A DNA stretch of 64,000 nucleotides from Plumapathes pennacea. Its lineage: Eukaryota; Cnidaria; Anthozoa; Antipatharia; Myriopathidae. This document shows, one piece after another, positions 55,796 to 64,000 of this stretch. The stretch is taken from contig OZ038471.1 of the NCBI GenBank assembly GCA_964036295.1, positions 14,340,184 through 14,404,183 on the forward strand. The letters run 5' to 3'. The notes beneath the pieces are model-generated. The model searched no databases. It was given only the letters and a program-made list of their open reading frames with translations, and was not told where the DNA came from. Each line of letters begins with the position of its first letter. The first letter of the stretch is position 1. The translations under genes and the position numbers were made by a program.

Positions 55796-56299
55796 ATGAA
55801 TAATTCTCACATAAGTGTGGGACAGGCGGATACTGCATCATCCTTGAAATACCGTGAATTGGCTACGAAGGTGAAACGCGCTCAAAAAGACGGCGATATC
55901 TCGTTCACAGCGAGTAAAGTCAAAAACAACCTGAACAACAAGGTTTGTACTCCAGAGAAGGTCAGCAAACGTGGAATGTGTGCTAAAAGGTCTGGGACAA
56001 CGAAGTTGACCCCGCGTCATAACAAACGACGGCAGCATTGCACGGCGAACGCCAAGAGTACGCGTCAGTTACGGCGTAACGAACGAGAGCGGGGAAGAAA
56101 AGCCCGTTTGAACGCCGCATTTCAAGTCTTGAGATCCGTCGTACCCAATAACATCACGGCAGCTGGATCAACGGAGAGGAAAATGACACAAGTCGAAATT
56201 CTACGACTCGCTAAGAACTACATTTCTAACTTAACGGAGATTTTGCAGAAGAACAGCGAAAGCTACTCTTTTAACTCTTATCGTTTTGGAGCTCGTTGA
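55796..56299 (+). CDS. bHLH transcription factor, group A, subfamily unclear
   Basis: One coding exon of 167 aa. The first AUG after the acceptor at 55747 is at 55796. A non-coding first exon likely ends at 55585 (donor 'ggaag|gtaag'). The bHLH spans about residues 92-151: basic region LRRNERERGRKARLNAAF with Asn, Glu and Arg at the E-box contact sites, helix 1 (FQVLRSVVP), loop (NNITAAGSTER), helix 2 (KMTQVEILRLAKNYISNLTEIL). The N-terminal 90 residues are basic and without known motif. It is not a duplicate of the bHLH at 28209-28952: the loops and flanks differ. The 'RRNERERGR' start resembles achaete-scute-like factors and the second helix resembles NHLH/TAL-type factors, so I do not assign a name. 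A poly(A) signal 'aataaa' is at about 56523. It is expected to be nuclear, DNA-binding and dimerising with an E protein. Confidence 0.85.
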   Translation: MNNSHISVGQADTASSLKYRELATKVKRAQKDGDISFTASKVKNNLNNKVCTPEKVSKRGMCAKRSGTTKLTPRHNKRRQHCTANAKSTRQLRRNERERGRKARLNAAFQVLRSVVPNNITAAGSTERKMTQVEILRLAKNYISNLTEILQKNSESYSFNSYRFGAR

Positions 56300-57454
56300 C
56301 GCACAATGGCGGCAGATTAATGTTGTTGGCATGTAATTGTTGAACGAACTCGTGAAAAGTGTTTGCTCGTCTTCTTAATTATATTAAAGAGGGCTCTTTA
56401 CCCAAATGGGATTGAGTTAAGGCATTACACGCATAAAAGCATAAGTTTCGTTCGCTCGTATTTGTAAACGTAAATCTTTGTTATTAGCTGTGTCACGAAC
56501 GCCGTATAATTGATTTTTGTACAATAAAGTAAGCAGTAAGCAGCTGGGAAGGTCAGTCAAGATTAAAAGAGCAGCATTATTGATCTATAAGCTGTGTAGC
56601 TAGCACACTGTCGATGAAAATTGAATTACATGATGTATTTATGACAGAAGTGTAAAAATTAACTAATTACATGCTTTGCTTGAAACTTATTGAATATTTC
56701 TTGCGGTTTCAAAATTTCTGGTATTGGAAAGTGAGCATGTTTGGCCCGGAAGGTCACCGAAGGTTCCAAATTGAAAAACGTCTGTTGTAAATTCAAATAA
56801 CAAAAAGATAACTTTCTAGAGCTTTGAGTTCACATCATGGAATGTGATTACTGACTAATTAAACCAATACTTGTTACTTAGCTGTAAAGAAAAAGATTTC
56901 TTGGCACATCAACTAAAACGGACAGCGTTCTTAACCTCAAGGTATTATATTACCAAAATTTGCAGTGCATTTTTTTCACGATGGAAGAAATCGCTAATCC
57001 TAGGCGGTAATTTTTACAGAAAATTATTTTTAAGTAAAGTCGCGAAGCACTTCAAATTTAATTGCTGTGTATTCAAGCAGCACTTTAAAAGTATGGTGTC
57101 GATCGTTGTAATCATTTTTACAACCTCTCACACGGAAATACTTTCAAATTATCCGCCTAGATGTGAATTTGCAGTTTTCGTGAGAATCCATCGCATTCAA
57201 CTACTGATATTGAATTATTTTGTTGCTCTATTTCGACCAAAACAAAGTGAATTTACTGTGGGTGGAAAGCTTACACCGACTTTACGTTTTGACCTACTGC
57301 GAAATGACAAGTTCTACCGAACCGCTTGCTGTGTTAGCTGAAATGAGAAAGGTATAGTCTTCAGTCTTCAGACCGTCTGACAACAACTCTCACTGGGCAG
57401 CTTCGTTTGTTCGTAGTTATGAAGGAACCGCAGTTAGGGGTGGCGAATGGTAAA

Positions 57455-57625
57455 ATCCAAGACTCGCCGAGACGCCGAGACCCTTGTTTGAAAATCCGAG
57501 ACTTCAACCACTCTACCACTCTGAGACTCCCAGACGGAAAGAAACAAAAAACCGAGACTCCGAGACTCATCACTAAGGCTGCCGAGATTCCGAGATCGGA
57601 CCAAAATTTTCCGAGACCCCACAAT
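57455..57625. repeat. degenerate 'ccgagactccgagac' repeat
   Basis: Repeated 'gagac', 'ccgagac' and 'ccgagact' units run on the plus strand for about 170 bases. The period is irregular (7-15). It gives overlapping artefact frames on both strands. Confidence 0.65.
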
Positions 57626-57710
57626 TTTCTAAAGTACCCCTTGACACCCCTCGCAGTTGTAAAGATAGCTCGAAACAAAAATCGAATCGCACACTTGACC
57701 AACTCCCAAG

Positions 57711-57897
57711 CTGCTTCATAGTTCAGTGGTTGGAGTGTCGCACCGGTATCGCGGAGGTCATGGGTTCGATTCCCGTTGAAGCCGGCCGGATTTTTTCCGC
57801 GCTACCTTTGCAACTAGCTAAGCTGCTTCACAACTGCAAAGGTCACTTTCACTGTCATTTCTGCTGTTGTCGATGTATTGTTATATTATTATTATTC
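57711..57897 (+). mobile_element. tRNA-derived SINE
   Basis: The head folds like a tRNA. 'gcttca' (57713) pairs with 'tgaagc' (57777) as acceptor stem. An A-box-like 'agttcagtggttgga' starts at 57719. A T-arm 'atgggttcgattcccgt' contains a perfect B box 'ggttcgattcc' at 57763. The anticodon stem is imperfect and position 33 is not U, so it is not a working tRNA gene. A body of about 110 bases follows and ends in a (TTA)n tail at about 57880-57897, as expected of a SINE. Confidence 0.7.
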
Positions 57898-59205
57898 CAG
57901 TGCTAATTTTCTGAAACGAAAGACTAGTACAACTCAGCTTACCTTGTTTCATTGCATGTTCAAGATCCTGAAACCATAACAAGTTCAAGCCTGCAAGGAA
58001 ATATATTTACACGCTTGATTTGTTGACGAGAAAATATGTTTCGCAAAATTATAGTTTCCTACGCTTGGAAACAGATTACCTGGCTGCTTGTCACGGCCTC
58101 TTCGCTTCTATACGAAGCTGTTTGAATCTCCTTGCAGCATTGTACGTTCAAGTCGGTGTTGTAGATATATACGGCATAAACCTGAATTTCCGTCCAACAG
58201 ACTCGGGAGAGGAACAATTAATACTGACTTTAGAAGAAATAATAACTTTCTTGGTCTGGAAAGCTACTTAACTGTTCCACAGCGAGTGTAAAATCGATGC
58301 TTTTTGACTTGACGTAACTCCTCGAAAAGCCGGCCATTTTGAATTTCCCGCGGATGGCGCCTGCAGTTCGTGCCGCTGATAACAGGCACCCAATCCCCTT
58401 GAGAGCGACTTGCAGGAGCGGTTCCCAGAAGGAAGGACCGCACTATTTCTCAGACCATATTTACGAAAAGAGAAATAGATTAAATTTTGCGGCAAACTTG
58501 AAAACCGGGGGAAAGAGTTTCTTTTAATGCAACGTCACCCACTTGGCTTAACTTTTATCACGACGAACTTGGCTGAGATGTTAAAACTTTGATTGGTATT
58601 CACCTTGGCCCGACTCGCTCGCAACTTGGAGGATTAAAAAATAGATAGATAAATAAATAGACGAGAACACATTTTTCGACTGCATGGTACGACTTTTAAT
58701 AAACATATTTACAATTCTGTGATCTACGCTGACAACTTCTAACACTATTAAGTTTCGAGATAATATTTCTTTTTGCAAAATGTGAAATAAAGGAGTTATA
58801 CAAGAGTGCCACGGGAACGGACACATTGACAGCTTTCATTTAAATGTTCTTGTGTTTACAAAGTTATGACATATCTCAGTTTTAAACGGCACTCAAGACT
58901 AAGGTCTGAGTTCCTCTGTCAGCAACAACTGCATGTACATCCGGGGTGTTATTGAACTGCTTGGTTGTATGAAAAGGGATGTTCGTGTTTTTCTTTATTT
59001 CATACGTACATTTCGCTACAAAACATTGATAGCTTATCGGCAATCTTTACCGAGGCCCGCTTTAGCGTGAAGTTCAGCCTTCCTCGTACCGTGAAACATG
59101 ACTCGAAGAGCCCAACGTTTCTCATTCACTTTTTTCAACACTCCAACTCACGAGAAATATCCATACTTCGTCGGTTCTCGGGAACACCGCACATCTTCCG
59201 AATTT

Positions 59206-59309
59206 CACTCGTCTATGTTCGACTTTCGCTCGTCTATGTTCGACTTCACTCGTTTATGTTCGACTTTCGCTCGTCTATGTTCGACTTCACTCGTTTATGT
59301 TCGACTTTC
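59206..59309. repeat. 20/21-base tandem repeat, five units
   Basis: 'ctcgtctatgttcgactttcg' and 'ctcgtttatgttcgacttca' units alternate with lengths of 21 and 20. It lies about 200 bases beyond the stop codon of the minus-strand ENKD1-like gene, possibly in its 3' UTR or just past it. Confidence 0.88.
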
Positions 59310-59506
59310 TCCAGTCTCTTTCTTCGTCACAGAAGGGCTAAAAATGGTGTCATAGAATACGACTCATATAACTTCAGTTTTGAACGAGACTTTCAGGTCT
59401 TCTTTGCCTTAGTTTTCTCCCCGGAGTATTCTTCGATCTAACTTGGCCTTTCTTCTGAGTAAAAGGGCTTCAGATTGCGACACTGTGGCAGATTCTGCGC
59501 CGAAGC

Positions 59507-62500
59507 TCAGTCATCTATCTTGACGAACACTTTAGGTCTGGAGAAAATCTTGATGGCCTGTTCGATTTCCGTCAGCTTTCGTTCCAGTTCTGCTTTTCTC
59601 GTCTTCACTCGTAAGGTGTCTACACGGACAGGAAGACCGTTCAACTCGGCCAGTAATGTCACTTGATCTGTAAAACGAAAATAGGAAACTTTTGTAATAT
59701 AACATACCATAAGTTCCCGGTTATAAGAGTTTTGAGTGGGCGTAAGACCAAGATAAAAAGAAAAACAAACAAACAAACAAACAAAAACAAAAATAAATAA
59801 ACGTAAGAGTGGGAAAAGGCAAGGCTTCTGTTATTCAAGGATGCCCAGATACTTTACGCTGCGTCTATACGGATGTATTTTCACTGAAACGGAAACCGGA
59901 GCGCTTAAGAATACGAAAACGACCCACTTTTGGTAATGTTTTCAAATCGATGCGTTTCAGAGCCGTTTTCGAATCACCGTCGAAAATATTCGTGTGATTG
60001 CTTTGGTTTTCCGTTTGCTACGCTCTCGAATTGGTCCAAACAATCTTGGCCAATAAAGTACAAAAGCAAAACAGGCGCTTGCGCTCTTCTCACGCAAACA
60101 AGCAAGTGGAGATAGCGTATAAACTTCGCACAGCCGTTTTCTACTTCAAATTAAAACTAAACGCAAAAATTACTTCGGCTTCTGATTGGTTGAGAGTGTT
60201 CCTTAAAGCTTCTGTGATTGGCGGTGTACTTACTTTCACGGCTCGGATATTGGTTGAAAGTGTTTCTTACAGCCTCTGTGATTGGCAGAGCACTAACTTG
60301 ATTTCTGATTGGTTGAAGTGTTGCTCACAGCTTATGTGATAAACGGAGTAATTACTTTTCTTTTGGTTTTCGACAGTTATCTAAAAGCAGCTCTTTTATC
60401 GCCGAATTCAATCGCGGACGGGAGATGAACACTCTTACATGTACACAAAGCCGTTTACATAGACTTACTCTTTTGTAAAGCGTCAAGAGTCTGTATTCTT
60501 TCTTCCCTTGGCATCAGAGTATGACCCGGTGGAATGCTGGGGTCCGGTATGTTAGCTATCCGTATCTCTTCCTCCTTTTTCCATTGCTCTTGGCGACTCT
60601 TTAAACTACAAATTAAAACCAAAACAATGAGATTTAAGGGGTTTTCCGCTGTAAATTCGAGTAATGCACGCAAGAATTCTGTGCCAGAAAAATAAGCACT
60701 ACTTATTTGATACATTTCGATTTCCTAGTTTGACTTTGTAAGATAAACATGTCCGAGAACAGTCAAGGAGCGTAACCGAAGATGTGAGGGTTTTTAGTAG
60801 CCTTCCTGGCTCAAAATGTGCAGTAATGCGTGCGTTATCATTGCAAAATAAGAGTTTGATAGGAATATTCGTCCTCCTGTTTCCTAGAGAGTTTTGCAAA
60901 TTATCTTCCGGTGTTGCAGTGAAAGATGCCTGGCATCAAGATCTTCAAAGAAGTGGTAAAAAATCCTCAACACAGTGAAATAAGTTGTCTCATTTTACTG
61001 CAATTATTACTCGAGTTACAGAAGAAACCCTCACTTTCAAGAGTTCCAGTGCACATATTAAACATCTTATTGGATCCAATCCGATGTAGGAGGTACCCAG
61101 TATACCTGGATACTTTGACAAGTACTTTCTGGAACATCCTAATTTTAAAAATCTGACTTTTGTTGTTGTTGTTGTTGTTGTTGTTGTGACGGTAGGGGTT
61201 AAGTTGCAATTGGGACGCAAGTTCTGTTCTTTTCCCCAGTCACACCCTTAATTTCTTTGTTCCATGTGCTTGTAAATTGTGTGCCTTTGTACGTTATTCT
61301 ACTTGTAATTTGTAAAGATGGCGAATTCATTAAACTAAACTAAACTAAATGGTACTCACTATTTTGGGACTACCCCACGCTTGTATCTCGCCTCTTCCTC
61401 TTTCTTCTTCTTACTCAGTTCCTCAGCAGCCAAAGCTGACGGGGGACGGCGAAGAACTGGGGTGACTGAGCGACGAACGTTCTTTGAAATGTGGTTTGAA
61501 TTTTTGTGAAGGGGTCTTCTCTGTGAAAGGAAGTAAAGGATGATGAGAATAGTGACTGTGAAGATTATTTACTCCTTGAAAATACTGTAACTGAGAGAGG
61601 GAAGGGCCTGAGGGTGGGGGGTGGGGTTAACTGCCATTCTTACCTCTCTGGAGATTTCAGCTTTGGGAACAGAAAGTTTAAATTCTCTGGGAACAACAGG
61701 CTCCACAGACGAGGGTCGATTCCTTACTGGTGGACCATTGCGAGACCCAGCTCGCAAGAAATCTGCTGAATTGGAGCGAGCAAGGGTAGGAGGGGCCTGT
61801 GTGAAAAGATCAAGAACTTTCTAATTAATTTTTGCCATTTACAGAGTGTGATTATATCAATGTTGCCATGGCTGGTGATTTCAAAAAAATCACTGGCCCA
61901 ATGCTCATAACAATAATTATATACTAGAGAATGATACATGGGCACATGCACAGAGGTATGAAATTTATCTTCAAGTGTTCATCTCAAGATGAACACAAGG
62001 AGATAAATTCTATATCTCCAGCATATTTTCAAGCCCTGAAATTTTCTCTTTTCCAGACAAGTAAGCAATTGATGATGAGAAGAATTTTATTGTTCAGGGA
62101 GCTAAGATAACGTTCTGAATTTAGGCGCTTGTTTCAGAACTACTACTGAGCCTTGGCTCATAGGATGAATAAAATGTTTCAAGCCCTGGACAACCTGGTA
62201 CAACTGAATGACATGAAAGCTTTTCGAAATGACTTTTTGTGTCATTTCTGCAAAAACTAATATGAATTTTTACCTGCTCCTCGTGAGGGAGCCATTTACT
62301 TGTGGGAGAATTTATCACGAACACTCTCAGGAAACTTTTATCTCAGTTTCCACTTTTTTGGCATGCAGCCAATACTACATCCTTAGTCTAAAGAGTCCAG
62401 ATGTTCACACATACCTTGATTTCTTGTACAACCTTAGATTCCACATGTTCAAACTTTCCTGGTTTGTACACAGCTTTCATAGGTTCATGGCTTGGGGTAT

Positions 62501-63911
62501 CAACTTGTTTCTTGCGGTTAGCTCTCTGAATCTCCTTGATATGTCGAATGTTTTCTTTGGCATGGTTTTTGGGCTGGGCTGAAGCTGCAAGAATGAAAAT
62601 AAAACCAATTCAATATTAATTGCTTTATAGAAGAAATTATTGACCCAAGACCCCCCCTCCCAATCCTAACCACCACACAATAGAAAATGCAAAAACAAAA
62701 TATTACCCACAAGTTAAAATTCTTTCAATATCCTGTGAGAATGCTAATACAATATATTTATTGCAGTCAACAGTCATACTTAGTTGAATTATCGTGTAAT
62801 TGCAGTTGAAGCTTTGAAATTGATCTGGGCAATTTTATTTGATAGTTCAATAATAATAGCTTAAGGCATATATTTGACATTTTGGATTTCATTTCATAAA
62901 TCTTATTTGATCACATATTTGAGTAAAATACATCTTCCCATGCATCTTTACATTCTTGACTTTTTCCAACTATCAATCAGAAAATGTAGATGAAGAAAAT
63001 ATCACCAAAATACCTTTTACGAAAACACAATATTCTGATCAATTCAATTTTATCCATGAAACACCTGCATTAGTCATAGAGTTTGCTTGAGTGCAACTAC
63101 AGCATACTTTGATCAGGAAGCATGACATAAATTATGATAGTAACTAATTTTACAAGCTAATTAACACATTTCTTCACAACTACACGACAAACACATTACA
63201 TGATTGTATAGACACCTGCACCATGAACGATGAAAAAGTATGAGAGGGTAGTAATAAAATCATGATCATAAAATTTCTTCTTTATATTCCTGATATACAA
63301 TATTTGTGAAGCAATAAATATTGCACTACAAAGATTAATCAATATATTCTCCATTATGCAATATAAAAAACCATATAAAATGCACTTCCTAGAAAGCTTG
63401 TTTGCGTGGAATTCAACGCGAAATCATCTCGTTAGATGAAGCTCTGATACGTAAATATATAACTGGTAAAGACAAAAAGAACGGATAGATTTCTCTGAAT
63501 AGTTAGATGCCTAAAGAAGGATTCAGCTAAACACGATCAACGCGACCTTGATCCGCGAAAACGCACTTAGAAAATGCTTTGCTGAAAGATCGAATACTCT
63601 CACTGTGTTCTGAGTTAACATAGCTCATAAAAGTCCACAAGAAAGCCAAGGTTCAGAGGAATACATCTTTTGGCACAATCAAAAGAGTTTCTCAACTTAC
63701 TTGGTCTGCCACGGATGGAGTATTGGGTCGTGCTGGGATTGAACAGTTGAGCTAAACTCCCCTGATTCTTGATGGCGTTGCTGATGGCCTCGGGTCTAAC
63801 CCTGGCCCTCGGTCGACTTTCTGATAATTGTGGCTCATACCGACTTTGAGCACTCGATGGTCTCCTCGTTTCAAAACCAGGGTCGGTCGGAATCGTCCAA
63901 GTCGACAACAT
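59507..63911 (-). CDS. ENKD1: enkurin domain-containing protein 1-like
   Basis: Six minus-strand exons (63911-63701, 62584-62415, 61796-61644, 61520-61360, 60605-60469, 59667-59507) join in phase to 330 aa plus TGA; the human protein is about 346 aa. The start MLSTWTIPTDPGFETRRPSS contains the RRPxSAQ pattern of ENKD1. Exon 2 encodes AKENIRHIKEIQRANRKK. Exon 4 ends in a Lys/Glu-rich stretch (EELSKKKKEEEARYKRG) leading to YLKSRQEQWKKEEE. Exon 5 has IPDPSIPPGHTLMPREER, and the last exon is the enkurin domain end, LRVKTRKAELERKLTEIEQA then IKIFSRPKVFVKIDD. ENKD1 is a microtubule- and cilium/centrosome-associated protein. Introns are short and carry a foldback-type repeat at 59955-60380, (TTG)n at 61162-61187 and a 61925-62035 inverted repeat. 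The upstream 89 bases to the window edge should hold the 5' UTR; no promoter motif is evident. Confidence 0.93.
59955..60380. mobile_element. foldback-type repeat related to 36748-37066
   Basis: It opens 'cagagccgttttcgaatcac', closes near 'ttttcgacagttatct' then 'agctctttta', and contains repeated 'tctgattggttgaaagtgtt' units typical of the same family. It lies in the last intron of the ENKD1-like gene. Confidence 0.6.
61162..61350. repeat. TTG microsatellite and possible retroelement 3' tail
   Basis: (TTG)n occupies 61162-61187. The following 160 bases end in 'taaactaaactaaactaaat', the kind of short tandem tail left by some LINE/SINE insertions. The body is not recognisable, so the retroelement reading is tentative. 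It lies in an intron of the ENKD1-like gene, about 10 bases from exon 61520-61360. Confidence 0.45.
61925..62035. mobile_element. short copy of the 51145-51510 foldback family
   Basis: 'agagaatgatacatgggcac', 'gaaatttatcttcaagtgtt' and 'catctcaagatgaacacaag' match 51170-51300 in order. The inner palindrome is shortened. It lies in intron 2 of the ENKD1-like gene. Confidence 0.7.
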
Positions 63912-64000
63912 TTGATCACTTTTAGCACGAATACACGCCGCGATCTCGGCGGATTTGTTTCAACAGTACTTGCATTATCCTTCTGATCTTGTAGAGTGAC

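Larger units (their letters stand above)
56300..59506. other. gene-free stretch between the bHLH gene and the ENKD1-like gene
   Basis: It contains the bHLH 3' UTR with 'aataaa' near 56523, a 'gagactccgagac'-type simple repeat at 57455-57625, a tRNA-derived SINE at 57711-57897, and a 20/21-base tandem repeat at 59206-59309. The 156-codon open frame at 56871-57341 has no initiation context, domain or neighbour support and is not called. Confidence 0.6.

Noticed and set aside
56871..57341. 156-codon open frame downstream of the bHLH gene
   Set aside because: There is no ATG at the stated beginning, no domain, atypical composition and no splice context.
57713..57783. A functional tRNA gene
   Set aside because: The anticodon stem is imperfect, position 33 is not U, and a SINE body with TTA tail follows directly.

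Overview
The window looks like nuclear DNA of an invertebrate animal, most likely a cnidarian (stony-coral-like anthozoan). The basis is AT-rich sequence, intron-rich genes with GT-AG borders, animal-specific families (collagen prolyl 4-hydroxylase alpha, MCFD2-like, PBLD, ENKD1, group-A bHLH factors) and many short foldback/MITE repeats. The taxon is inferred; no marker gene fixes it. There are no prokaryotic operons, CRISPR arrays or viral genes.

Layout. (1) 361-9112 and 10885-19086 (+): two tandem prolyl 4-hydroxylase alpha genes. The first lacks its 5' exon, which lies left of the window. The second is complete: 13 exons, 531 aa. (2) 20743-22881 (+): a four-exon secreted EF-hand protein of MCFD2 type behind a clear TATA box. 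(3) 28209-28952 (-): a single-coding-exon bHLH factor, neurogenin/atonal-like. (4) 33687-40040 and 41036-47308 (+): two tandem ten-exon PhzF/PBLD-like genes from a duplication of about 7.3 kb. (5) 55796-56299 (+): a second, unrelated bHLH gene. (6) 59507-63911 (-): a six-exon ENKD1-like enkurin-domain gene, with its first exon near the right edge. All gene models were built by hand from splice sites and reading phase. Each closes in frame, and paralogous exons have matching lengths.

Between and inside the genes are foldback elements, MITEs, microsatellites and minisatellites. Several are shared between loci. Some MITE insertions sit at the same intron position in both PBLD copies and so predate that duplication.

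The main points for a second look are: two separate tandem amplifications of splice acceptors inside the second P4HA gene (117 bp x3 and 124 bp x4); replacement of the conserved PhzF-family glutamate by alanine in the first PBLD copy only; a near-complete hammerhead-ribozyme-like motif in a P4HA intron plus three decayed relatives; and a very long, almost perfect palindrome at 25126-25394. P4HA and MCFD2-like proteins both act in the early secretory pathway, but co-regulation is not shown by the sequence. The other neighbours have no evident functional link.
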